DNA from: Streptomyces anulatus
GTDB lineage: Bacteria > Actinomycetota > Actinomycetes > Streptomycetales > Streptomycetaceae
Assembly (NCBI RefSeq): GCF_014650675.1
Contig: NZ_BMVK01000005.1
Span: 124,001 to 188,000 of the forward strand
DNA: 64,000 nucleotides
Direction of reading: 5' to 3'
The position numbers and the translations under genes are program-made. The first letter of the stretch is position 1. Every line of letters begins with the position of its first letter. The notes beneath the pieces are model-generated. The model did not search any database, was not told the DNA's origin, and saw only the letters and a program-made list of their open reading frames with translations. Below are positions 28,680 to 37,055 of the stretch, piece after piece.

Positions 28680-29441
28680 GTGGGAAAGCTCGTGAACAAG
28701 ACCGCACTCGTCACCGGGTCGAGCCGGGGCATCGGACGGGCGACCGCACTGCGGCTCGCGCGGGAGGGCGCTCTGGTGGCCGTGCACTACGCCACCGGCG
28801 AGGACGCCGCCCTGAGCACGGTCGCCGACATCGAGGCGGCGGGCGGCCGCGCGTTCGCCGTCCGCAGCGAGTTCGGCGTCCCCGGCGACGTCGACACGCT
28901 GTTCGAGGCGCTGGAGAGCGGACTGAAGGAACGGACCGGGGTCGCCACCCTCGACATCCTGGTCAACAACGCGGCCATCATGGGCGGTGTCCCCCCGGAG
29001 GAGGTCACACCCGAGCTCTTCGACCGGCTCTTCGCCATCAACGCGAAGGCGCCGTTCTTCATCGTCCAGCGCGCGCTCGGACTCCTCGCCGACGGCGGGC
29101 GCATCATCAACATCTCTTCCGGGCTCACCCGGTTCGCCAACCCCGAGGAGGCCGCCTACGCGATGACCAAGGGCGCGGTCGAACAGATCGCCCTGCACTT
29201 CGCGAAGTACCTGGGCGCCCGGGGCATCACCGTGAACAGCGTCGCCCCGGGGATCACCGACAACGGCAGCCCGGTGTTCGACATCCCGCAGGCGGTGGAG
29301 CAGATGGCCCAGATGTCGGCCTTCGGACAGGTGGGCAAGCCCGCGGACGTCGGTGACGTGGTGGCGTTCCTCGCCTCCGACGACGCCCGCTGGATCACCG
29401 GCTCCTTCATCGACGCCACCGGCGGCACACTCCTCGGCTGA
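28680..29441 (+). CDS. SDR reductase (LanV/UrdM-reductase-like)
   Basis: 253 residues from GTG at 28680, with TGGAGGAACC before it. SDR motifs: VTGSSRGIGRATA, NNAAIMGG near 100, NISSG with YAMTKG (Tyr and Lys) near 160. In angucycline pathways this C-terminal partner of the second oxygenase (separate as LanV, fused in UrdM) reduces the C-6 carbonyl and so helps decide the final aglycone. It is probably translated with the preceding oxygenase. The family is firm; the regiochemistry is inferred from homology. Confidence 0.88.
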   Translation: MGKLVNKTALVTGSSRGIGRATALRLAREGALVAVHYATGEDAALSTVADIEAAGGRAFAVRSEFGVPGDVDTLFEALESGLKERTGVATLDILVNNAAIMGGVPPEEVTPELFDRLFAINAKAPFFIVQRALGLLADGGRIINISSGLTRFANPEEAAYAMTKGAVEQIALHFAKYLGARGITVNSVAPGITDNGSPVFDIPQAVEQMAQMSAFGQVGKPADVGDVVAFLASDDARWITGSFIDATGGTLLG

Positions 29442-29447
29442 CCGGCA

Positions 29448-29512
29448 CGGTCCGAGCCCACGGGGTTCGAGCCCAACCGGTCCGAACCCCGCGCGGTCCG
29501 AACCCCGGGCTT
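29448..29512 (+). repeat. Short degenerate direct repeats in an intergenic region
   Basis: GGTCCGA-GCCC, GGTTCGA-GCCC, GGTCCGA-ACCC and GGTCCGA-ACCCC occur in series between the SDR and the exporter. The unit is about 12-20 bp with variable spacing. It may be a regulatory array or only slippage-derived GC sequence. Confidence 0.5.
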
Positions 29513-29553
29513 CCGCAACCGAGTCGTCCCGAACCCAAGGCGGTGAACACCCG

Positions 29554-30825
29554 ATGTCGCGGTCCCCCGTCCCCTCGAAGGCCGGCCCGTCGCCCGGCGC
29601 CCCGCCCCTGCCGTGGGCAGGCCGCTTCCTGCTGCTCGTCCTCGCCGGCAACATGCTCATCGACGGTCTCGAAGTGTCCGTGGTCGTCGTCGCCCTGCCG
29701 TCGATCGGCGCCGACCTAGGGCTGTCCCCCTGGCAGGTCCAGTGGGCCATGGGCGGGTTCGCGCTCGGCTTCGGAGCCCTGCTCCTGCCGGGCCGGCGCC
29801 TGGTGGCGCGGTTCGGACACCGCCGGCTGTACCTGGGGGCGCTGGCCCTCTTCGTCCTCGCCTCGCTGGCCGGCGGACTCACGGACGACCCGCTGCTCCT
29901 CCTGGGCAGCCGGATCGTCAAGGGCATGTGCGCCGCCCTGACCGCGCCCACCGGCCTGGCCATCATCTCCACCACCTACGGGGAAGCGTCGGCGCGCGCC
30001 CGTGCCCTGTCCGTGTACACCTTCTGCGGCGGCATCGGATTCACCACGGGCCTGCTTCTGGCGGGAGCCCTCGCACCGCACGACTGGCACTGGACCTTCG
30101 TCGCCACGGCCCCGGTCGCCGCGGTGCTGCTCGTCCTGGCGGCCGCAGCCGTCCCCCGGCAACAGCCGGGGCCCGCGCAGCCGATCGCTCCGACGGTGCG
30201 CCGGCTCCTGGGCAACGGAGCGCTGCTGCGTCCGGCGCTCGGTGCGGCGATCCTCAACGGCACCTACCTGGGGCTGCTGTCCCTGATGGCCCACCAGGCC
30301 TGGAACCTCCTGCACTGGAGTCCCTGGCAGACCGCGGCCGCCTTCCTCCCGGCCTGCCTGCCCCTGGCGGTGACAGCGCTCTCGGCCGGGCGTGCGGTGG
30401 CCCGGTTCGGCGCCCCCCGGCTCGTCGTCCTCGGCGCGGCGCTCCACCTCGCGGGCCTGCTGCTGTACGCACGCCTCGACCTGCCGAGGTCCTACACCGC
30501 GGACCTGCTGCCGACGCTGGCACTGGTCGGCCTCGGATTCGTACCGGCCTTCGCGGCGCTGAACGCGCAGGCGGGCCGGGCCGTCGGGACGGCCGACCGG
30601 GGGACGGCCACCGCCACCTACCAGACGGCGGTCCAGGCCGGAGCGGTCGCGGTGCCCGCCGCCGTGGCCGCGCTGCTCACCTTCGGGCCCGGGGACGGCG
30701 GTCCGGTGGGGGACGCCGCCCACCGGCCCGCCCTGCTCCTGCTCTGCGCCCTCGCGGCGCTGGGCCTGCTGGTCGCCCTGCGCGGCCTCACCGCCCGTCG
30801 CCCGGCCGTCGCCGACGACCGCTGA
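29554..30825 (+). CDS. MFS transporter within the angucycline operon
   Basis: 423 residues from the ATG at 29554, which lacks a good ribosome binding site (AAGGCGGTGAACACCCG). The sequence shows about twelve hydrophobic segments; DGLEVSVVVVALPSIGADLG on helix 1 matches the DHA2 family, and ARFGHRRLYLGALA fits motif A. At 423 residues it is shorter than the 14-helix members. It is a second candidate exporter for the angucycline beside the pump at 15.5 kb. Confidence 0.82.
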   Translation: MSRSPVPSKAGPSPGAPPLPWAGRFLLLVLAGNMLIDGLEVSVVVVALPSIGADLGLSPWQVQWAMGGFALGFGALLLPGRRLVARFGHRRLYLGALALFVLASLAGGLTDDPLLLLGSRIVKGMCAALTAPTGLAIISTTYGEASARARALSVYTFCGGIGFTTGLLLAGALAPHDWHWTFVATAPVAAVLLVLAAAAVPRQQPGPAQPIAPTVRRLLGNGALLRPALGAAILNGTYLGLLSLMAHQAWNLLHWSPWQTAAAFLPACLPLAVTALSAGRAVARFGAPRLVVLGAALHLAGLLLYARLDLPRSYTADLLPTLALVGLGFVPAFAALNAQAGRAVGTADRGTATATYQTAVQAGAVAVPAAVAALLTFGPGDGGPVGDAAHRPALLLLCALAALGLLVALRGLTARRPAVADDR

Positions 30826-30916
30826 GCCGTACCGCCCGCGCCCCTCCCCAGGGGGCGTTCCGCCTCCCTTCCGCCCCCGTTCCCCGGTCGTCGCGACCGA
30901 GTAAGGCAGACGTGCC

Positions 30917-32110
30917 ATGGCGCCATCGAACGCCACCTCCAGACTTCCCTCGCTCACCGGGATGCGTTTTCTCGCCGCCCTGCTGGTGTTCTCCGTGCAC
31001 GGGGCCGCCGCCGGCGTCTTCAAGGACCAGGGGGTCGCAGCCGACTACTACCGCTGGTTCGGCAACGCCGGCGCGGTCGGCGTCTCCTTCTTCTTCATGC
31101 TCAGCGGCTTCGTCCTCACCTGGTCGGTGCGTCCCGCCGACACCGTCCGCGGATTCTGGCGGCGGCGGCTGCTGAAGATCTTCCCCAACCACCTGGTGAC
31201 GTTCGTCGTGGCCATCGTCCTGCTGACGGTGACCAGCACCGCGGTCGCCTTCCCCGAGACGCTCGCCAACCTGTTCCTGGTGCACGCCTGGGTGCCCGAC
31301 AGCGGCTACGTCGAAACGGCCAACACCGTCAGCTGGTCGCTCTCCGTGGAGCTCCTCTTCTACCTGTCCTTTCCGCTGCTCATCAAGGGCGTGAGCCGGA
31401 TCGGGCCGGCCGTGCTCTGGTACGCGGCGGGCGGCGTCGTGCTGGTCATCATGCTGATGCCGCTGATCGCGCAGATGCTGCTGCCGGACACCCCGGGCTT
31501 CATGTTCATGAAGATCTCCTGGACCCAGATCTGGTTCGTGTACGTCTTCCCCGTCGCCCGGCTCCTCGAATTCGTGCTCGGCATGCTGCTGGCGCGCATC
31601 GTGCTGTCCGGCCGGTGGATCGGGCTCGGCGTGATACCGCCGGCCCTCCTGACGATCGCCGCCTACGTGGGCGCCGTACTGATCGACCACAACCCGCTCT
31701 ACAACTACGTGGCGATCACCGTCGTCCCGCTGGCCCTGCTGATCCCGGCCGCCGCCGCCGCCGACGCCCGGGGCCGCGAGAGCTTGCTGAGCAAGCGCCC
31801 CATGGTCTGGCTCGGGGAGATCTCGTTCGCCTTCTACTGCGTCCACTATCTGATCCTGATCTACGGTCACCGGCTGTTCGGCTCGGACCCCAACATCTTC
31901 GGCAAGCCCTCCGGACCCGCCTGGAGCACACCCGGCGGCCTGCTCTTCCTGGCTGCGGCCCTCGTCGTGTCCGTGCTCGCCGCGTGGGCCCTGTACGCGA
32001 TCGTCGAACGCCCCGTCATGCGCCGCTGGGGCCGCCCGCCGGGACCCCGGCGCACCGAGCAGGCGGCCGTCCGGCCGGAACGGGCAGCCGAAGCCCCCGC
32101 GGCCCACTGA
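30917..32110 (+). CDS. Acyltransferase-3 family membrane O-acyltransferase
   Basis: 397 residues with about ten membrane segments. Family markers are RFLAALLVFSVHG on helix 1 (the His thought to be catalytic), FFMLSGFVLTW, the RRRLLKIFPNH loop, and NTVSWSLSVELLFYLSFPL. Such proteins acylate sugars or secondary metabolites (for example macrolide or antibiotic sugars) from acyl-CoA at the membrane. In this cluster the target is probably a hydroxyl on the deoxysugar chain. The next gene starts 56 bp downstream. The substrate is unknown. Confidence 0.85.
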   Translation: MAPSNATSRLPSLTGMRFLAALLVFSVHGAAAGVFKDQGVAADYYRWFGNAGAVGVSFFFMLSGFVLTWSVRPADTVRGFWRRRLLKIFPNHLVTFVVAIVLLTVTSTAVAFPETLANLFLVHAWVPDSGYVETANTVSWSLSVELLFYLSFPLLIKGVSRIGPAVLWYAAGGVVLVIMLMPLIAQMLLPDTPGFMFMKISWTQIWFVYVFPVARLLEFVLGMLLARIVLSGRWIGLGVIPPALLTIAAYVGAVLIDHNPLYNYVAITVVPLALLIPAAAAADARGRESLLSKRPMVWLGEISFAFYCVHYLILIYGHRLFGSDPNIFGKPSGPAWSTPGGLLFLAAALVVSVLAAWALYAIVERPVMRRWGRPPGPRRTEQAAVRPERAAEAPAAH

Positions 32111-32165
32111 GGACGCGGCCCCCGACCACCGACCGCACCGCCCCACCCACCCGACAAGGACTCGC

Positions 32166-32750
32166 ATGTCGCAGCAGCCCCTCCATATCGCCGTGCTGAT
32201 CGGCAGCGTCAGGACCGAACGCTTCGGTCACACCGTCGCCGCCTGGTTCGCCGAGCTGGCCGCCCAGCGCCCCGACCTCACCCTCGACGTGATCGACCTC
32301 GCCGAGCTGCCCTTCGACCTGGCCGGGCCCAGCCGCACCCCCACGGCCGACATGACCGCCCTGCTCGCGCGGTCCCGGCCCCGGCTCCAGCGGGCCGACG
32401 CCTATGTCGTCGTCACCCCCGAGTACAACCACAGCTTCCCGGCGGCCCTGAAGAACGTCATCGACTGGCACCTCACCGAGTGGGCCGCGAAGCCGGTCGG
32501 TTTCGTGTCGTACGGCGGCATCGCCGGCGGACTGCGCGCGGTGGAACAACTGCGCCAGGTCTTCGCGGAACTCCACGCCGTCACGGTCCGCGACACTGTC
32601 AGCTTCCACGGCGGCGCCGCCACCTTCGACGGGCCCGGCCCCCGCGACCCGGAGAGCTGCGGAGCCGCCGCCAAGGTCCTGCTGGACCAGCTCGGATGGT
32701 GGGGGCGGGCCCTGCGGCAGGCGCGCGCCGACCAGCCGTACGGGGAGTGA
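32166..32750 (+). CDS. NADPH-dependent FMN reductase, copy 2
   Basis: 194 residues, ATG after AAGGACTCGC. It shares VLIGSVRTERFGHTVA, TPEYNHSFPAALK and SYGGIAGGLRAVEQL with the reductase at 17136, so the two are close paralogues. It probably supplies reduced flavin to an oxygenase or reduces the aglycone quinone. Copy 2 sits in the main biosynthetic operon, copy 1 with the exporter. Confidence 0.87.
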   Translation: MSQQPLHIAVLIGSVRTERFGHTVAAWFAELAAQRPDLTLDVIDLAELPFDLAGPSRTPTADMTALLARSRPRLQRADAYVVVTPEYNHSFPAALKNVIDWHLTEWAAKPVGFVSYGGIAGGLRAVEQLRQVFAELHAVTVRDTVSFHGGAATFDGPGPRDPESCGAAAKVLLDQLGWWGRALRQARADQPYGE

Positions 32751-32755
32751 ACGGC

Positions 32756-33811
32756 GTGGGCATGAAGTACGACCTCCTCGGCAGGACCGGCGTACGGGTC
32801 TCCGAACTCTGCCTGGGCGCCGGGACCTTCGGGGTCGAGGGGTGGGGCGCCTCGAAGGAGGACGCCTCGCTCATGGTCGACCGCTACGCGCAGGCGGGCG
32901 GCAACTTCATCGACACCGCGAACGTCTACGGCGGGGGACGCTCGGAGGAGTGCCTCGGCGAGGTACTGGCCGGCCGGCGCGACGAGTTCGTCCTGGCCAC
33001 CAAGTACAACACCATGACCCGGCCGGGCGACGTGAACTCGGCGGGCAACCACCGCAAGAACCTCGTCGCCTCGCTCGACAGCAGCCTGCGGCGGCTGCGG
33101 ACCGACCGGGTGGACGTGCTCTGGCTGCACGCCCGGGACGCGTTCACCCCCGTCGAGGAGGTCATGCGCGCCCTCGACGACCAGATCCGGGCCGGCAAGG
33201 TCCTCTACGTGGGGGCCTCCAACTGGCCCGCCTGGGAGGTCTCCCGCGCCAACATGCTCGCCGAGCTGCGCGGCTGGTCGGCGTTCGCGGGCCTCCAGGT
33301 CCGCTACAACCTGCTGGAACGCACCGCCGAACGGGACCTGCTCCCGATGGCCGCCGCCTGCGACGTCAGCGCCTTCGCCTGGGGTCCGCTGGCCGAGGGG
33401 CGGCTGACCGGCAAATATCTGCGCGGGGAGAGCGGCCGGCTCTCGGTGGAGAACTGGGCGGGCGACGACGAGCACGACACCGCCGTCGTACGGGAGGTCG
33501 TGGCCGTCGCCGAGGAAGGCGGCTGGACCCCCGCGCAGGTCGCACTCGCCTGGCTGCGCGCCCGGCCCGAGGCCGTCCTGCCGATCCTCGGCGCGACCCG
33601 GCCCGGACAGCTCCAGGACTCCCTCGCCGCTCTCGGCGTCCGGCTCGACGAGGAGCAGACCCGGCGCCTCGACTCCCTCAGCGAGGTCTCCCTCGGCTTC
33701 CCCAGGGAGCTGATGCGCCACAGCAAGTTCACCAAGGGCGCCTACAGCGACCGCTGGCCGGACCTGGAGCGCCGCCGGGGGCCGGGACGCACGGTCGCCA
33801 CCCTCCTGTGA
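32756..33811 (+). CDS. Aldo/keto reductase, possible deoxysugar ketoreductase
   Basis: 351 residues from GTG at 32756 (GGGGAG upstream); an ATG at 32762 is possible. The AKR catalytic tetrad is visible: Asp and Tyr in DTANVYGGG near 50, Lys in ATKYNT near 81 and His in WLHARD near 120. The gene lies 4 bp after the flavin reductase and precedes the sugar genes. AKR members such as EryBII act on dTDP-keto-deoxyhexoses, so a sugar role is plausible; other AKRs act on quinones or ketones. I cannot decide between them. Confidence 0.8.
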   Translation: MGMKYDLLGRTGVRVSELCLGAGTFGVEGWGASKEDASLMVDRYAQAGGNFIDTANVYGGGRSEECLGEVLAGRRDEFVLATKYNTMTRPGDVNSAGNHRKNLVASLDSSLRRLRTDRVDVLWLHARDAFTPVEEVMRALDDQIRAGKVLYVGASNWPAWEVSRANMLAELRGWSAFAGLQVRYNLLERTAERDLLPMAAACDVSAFAWGPLAEGRLTGKYLRGESGRLSVENWAGDDEHDTAVVREVVAVAEEGGWTPAQVALAWLRARPEAVLPILGATRPGQLQDSLAALGVRLDEEQTRRLDSLSEVSLGFPRELMRHSKFTKGAYSDRWPDLERRRGPGRTVATLL

Positions 33812-33906
33812 CGCGACGGCCCGGCGCGACGGAGGGACCACGCGGGCGCGGCACGCACGTACCCCAAGGACGAATCCCGAGGACGTACCCGGAAGGAGAG
33901 CGAGAC

Positions 33907-34905
33907 ATGAGAATGCTGGTCACCGGCGGCGCCGGTTTCATCGGCTCCCGCTTCGTCAGGATGCTGTTGGAGAACCGGTTCGAGGGCTGGGAGGACGCCG
34001 AGGTCGTCGTCCTGGACGCCCTCACCTACGCGGGCAACCGCGCCAACCTGCCCGCGTCCCACCCGCGCCTGCGCTTCGTACGGGGCGACGTGTGCGACAC
34101 GGAGACCGTGCGGGAGCTGGCCGACGGAGTCCACGCGGTGGTGCACTTCGCCGCCGAGTCCCATGTGGACCGCTCCCTCACCGGCCCCGCCGAGTTCTAC
34201 CGCACCAATGTGCTGGGCACGCAGTCCGTACTCGAAGCGGCGCTGCGCGCGGACGTGGAACGCGTCGTCCACGTCTCCACCGACGAGGTGTACGGATCGA
34301 TCTCCGAGGGGTCCTGGACCGAGGACCGGCCGCTGGCCCCCAACACGCCCTACGCGGCGTCCAAGGCGGCCTCCGACCTGGTGGCCCGCAGCTACTGGCG
34401 CACCCACGGCCTGGACGTCTCGGTCACCCGCTGCTCCAACAACTACGGTCCGCACCAGCACCCCGAGAAGCTGATTCCGCTGTTCGCGACCCGGCTGCTG
34501 CGCGGCATGCCGGTGCCGCTGTACGGGGACGGCGGCAACATGCGCGAGTGGCTGCACGTGGACGACCACTGCCGGGCTCTCCACCTCGTACTGAACAAGG
34601 GCCGCTCGGGCGAGACGTACAACGTCGGCGGCGGCAACGAGTGGACCAACCTGGACCTCACCGGACGGCTGCTCGACCTCTGCGGCGCCGACGAGTCGCT
34701 GGTGCGGCGGGTGGCCGACCGCAAGGGGCACGACCTGCGCTACTCGCTGGACGACACCAAGATCCGCGAGGAGCTGGGATACGCGCCGCAGATCACGTTC
34801 GATCAGGGGCTGGCCGAGACAGTCGCCTGGTACCGGGAGCACACCGACTGGTGGCAGGACGCGGCGGCCGTGGCCGAGCGCCCGGACCTCAGCGTCCTGA
34901 CCTGA
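33907..34905 (+). CDS. rmlB: dTDP-glucose 4,6-dehydratase
   Basis: 332 residues from ATG at 33907, with AAGGAGAG before it. Rossmann motif VTGGAGFIGSRFV at the N terminus, HFAAESHVDRSL near 82, the STDEVYG region and YAASKAASD (catalytic Tyr and Lys) near 152. It makes dTDP-4-keto-6-deoxyglucose, the branch point for all sugars in the cluster (UrdH/LanH role). Eleven bases separate it from the 3,4-dehydratase. Confidence 0.95.
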   Translation: MRMLVTGGAGFIGSRFVRMLLENRFEGWEDAEVVVLDALTYAGNRANLPASHPRLRFVRGDVCDTETVRELADGVHAVVHFAAESHVDRSLTGPAEFYRTNVLGTQSVLEAALRADVERVVHVSTDEVYGSISEGSWTEDRPLAPNTPYAASKAASDLVARSYWRTHGLDVSVTRCSNNYGPHQHPEKLIPLFATRLLRGMPVPLYGDGGNMREWLHVDDHCRALHLVLNKGRSGETYNVGGGNEWTNLDLTGRLLDLCGADESLVRRVADRKGHDLRYSLDDTKIREELGYAPQITFDQGLAETVAWYREHTDWWQDAAAVAERPDLSVLT

Positions 34906-34915
34906 AGGAGACCAA

Positions 34916-36226
34916 GTGGACCCCCTCGATCGCAAGGCGCTGTTGCTGGACGAGGTACGCAAGTACCACCACGAGGCACAGCCGGACCGGCGGTTCGTGC
35001 CGGGCGTCACCGAGATCTGGCCCTCCGGCGCGGTACTGGACGAGGACGATCGAGCGGCGCTCGCCGAGGCGGCGCTGGACATGCGCATCGCCGCGGGAGT
35101 GAGTTCGCGCAGATTCGAGTCCGCCTTCGCCCGCAGGATGGGACGCCGCAAGGCGCATCTGACCAACTCGGGGTCGTCCGCGAACCTGCTCTCGGTCTCG
35201 GCGCTCACCTCGCACCTGCTGGAGGACCGGCGGCTGCGGCCGGGTGACGAGGTCATCACCGTCGCGGCCGGCTTCCCCACCACCGTCAACCCGATCCTCC
35301 AGAACGGGCTGATACCGGTCTTCGTCGACGTGGAGATCGGCACCTACAACACCACCGCCGACCGCGTGGCCCGGGCCATCGGACCGCGGACCAGGGCGAT
35401 CATCATCGCGCACGCCCTCGGCAACCCCTTCGAGGCCACCGAGATCGCCCAACTGGCGTCCGATCACGACCTGTTCCTGATCGAGGACAACTGCGACGCC
35501 GTCGGGTCCCTCTACGACGGGCAGCTCACCGGCACCTTCGGAGACCTGTCGACCGTCAGCTTCTACCCCGCACACCACCTGACGATGGGCGAGGGCGGCT
35601 GCGTGCTGACCGCCAACCTGGCGCTGGCACGCATCGTGGAGTCCCTGCGGGACTGGGGCCGCGACTGCTGGTGCGAGCCGGGCGAGAGCGGAAAATGCCT
35701 CAAGCGGTTCGAGTACCAGATGGGAACGCTCCCCGTCGGCTACGACCACAAGTACATCTTCAGCCACGTCGGGTACAACCTGAAGGCGACCGACCTCCAG
35801 GCCGCCCTGGGCCTCAGCCAGCTGGCCAAGCTGGACGAGTTCTGCGCGGCGCGCCGGCGCAACTGGCGGCGGCTGCGCGACGGGCTGGCGGACGTACCCC
35901 ACCTGGTGCTGCCCGAGGCCACCCCGCGCAGCGACCCGAGCTGGTTCGGCTTCGTCCTGACGATCGATCCCGAGGCCCCCTTCAGCAGGGCCGAGACGGT
36001 CGACTTCCTGGAGAGCCGCAAGATCGGCACCAGGCGGCTCTTCGCCGGCAACCTCACCCGCCACCCCGCCTACATCGGGCAGCCGCAGCGCGTGGTGGGC
36101 GAGCTGACCAACAGCGACCTCATCACCGACCAGACCTTCTGGATCGGGGTCTATCCCGCCCTCACGGACGAAATGATCGACTACGTCGTCGCGTCGATCC
36201 GGGAGTTCGTACAGGCCCGCGGGTGA
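34916..36226 (+). CDS. NDP-4-keto-6-deoxyhexose 3,4-dehydratase (UrdQ/LanQ/SpnQ-type)
   Basis: 436 residues, GTG start after GAAGGAGACC. It is a DegT-fold PMP enzyme in which the lysine is a histidine (SFYPAHHLTMGEGG near 221), the mark of C-3 deoxygenating E1 enzymes. RDCWCEPGESGKC near 250 supplies cysteines of the expected [2Fe-2S] site. It removes the C-3 hydroxyl and leads to 2,3,6-trideoxy sugars such as L-rhodinose or D-amicetose. No dedicated reductase (E3) is visible, so general ferredoxin/flavodoxin partners may serve, as proposed for SpnQ. Confidence 0.93.
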   Translation: MDPLDRKALLLDEVRKYHHEAQPDRRFVPGVTEIWPSGAVLDEDDRAALAEAALDMRIAAGVSSRRFESAFARRMGRRKAHLTNSGSSANLLSVSALTSHLLEDRRLRPGDEVITVAAGFPTTVNPILQNGLIPVFVDVEIGTYNTTADRVARAIGPRTRAIIIAHALGNPFEATEIAQLASDHDLFLIEDNCDAVGSLYDGQLTGTFGDLSTVSFYPAHHLTMGEGGCVLTANLALARIVESLRDWGRDCWCEPGESGKCLKRFEYQMGTLPVGYDHKYIFSHVGYNLKATDLQAALGLSQLAKLDEFCAARRRNWRRLRDGLADVPHLVLPEATPRSDPSWFGFVLTIDPEAPFSRAETVDFLESRKIGTRRLFAGNLTRHPAYIGQPQRVVGELTNSDLITDQTFWIGVYPALTDEMIDYVVASIREFVQARG

Positions 36227-36281
36227 TCGCCCGCCCCCGTGGGGCGGCCCGAACCCGACCGCCCCAGCGATCAGGACCGAC

Positions 36282-37037
36282 ATGGACATAGTGGGAAACG
36301 GATTCCTCGCCCGGCACCTGCGTTCGCTGGCCGGGCGCCACGGAGGCACGCTGGTGCTCGCCGCCGGCGTGTCCTGGGCCGCGCACACCTCGCCGGCCGA
36401 CTTCGCCCGCGAAGCCGCCCTGGTGGAGGAGAAGATCGCCGCCTGCCTGGCCTCCGGCGACCGCCTGGTGTTCTTCTCCACCGCCTCCACCGGCATGTAC
36501 GGAAAGGTGGACGGCCCCGGCCGCGAGGACCGCCCCGTCGTCCCCTGCACCCCGTACGGCACGCACAAGCTGGCGCTGGAGAAACGGCTGGAGGCCTCCG
36601 GCGTCGACTACCTGGCCCTGCGTCTGGGACACCTCGTCGGACCGGGGCAGCCGCCGCACCAACTGCTGCCGACCCTCGTGCGCCAGATGCGCACCGGAAC
36701 GGTCCACGTCCACCGGGGCGCCACCCGCGACCTCATCGACATCGACGACGTCGTCACCATCGTCGACCGACTGCTCGGCGCGGGCCTCAGCCGGGAGAAG
36801 GTCAACGTCGCCTCCGGCAACGCCGTGCCGATCGAGCGGATCATCGACCACATCGAGGAGCGCACCGGCCTCGCCGCGCGCCGGGTGTACCGGGACCGGG
36901 GCGGACATCACACCATCTCCACCGACAAGCTGCGCGCCCTGGTGCCCGAGACCGAGGCCATGGGCTTCGGGCCGAGCTACCACCGCCGGGTGCTCGACGC
37001 CTTTCTGACGGCGGCCGTCCCCACGGCGACGCCCTGA
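36282..37037 (+). CDS. NDP-hexose 4-ketoreductase (UrdR/LanR-like)
   Basis: 251 residues, short-form extended SDR. The nucleotide-binding region MDIVGNGFLARHL, FFSTASTGMYG (catalytic Ser/Thr) and CTPYGTHKLALEK (Tyr and Lys near 91) are visible. In urdamycin and landomycin the homologue reduces C-4 to give D-olivose. It sits between the 3,4- and 2,3-dehydratases, in a compact sugar operon. Confidence 0.85.
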   Translation: MDIVGNGFLARHLRSLAGRHGGTLVLAAGVSWAAHTSPADFAREAALVEEKIAACLASGDRLVFFSTASTGMYGKVDGPGREDRPVVPCTPYGTHKLALEKRLEASGVDYLALRLGHLVGPGQPPHQLLPTLVRQMRTGTVHVHRGATRDLIDIDDVVTIVDRLLGAGLSREKVNVASGNAVPIERIIDHIEERTGLAARRVYRDRGGHHTISTDKLRALVPETEAMGFGPSYHRRVLDAFLTAAVPTATP

Positions 37038-37055
37038 CCCGAAGGTTGGCCCACC

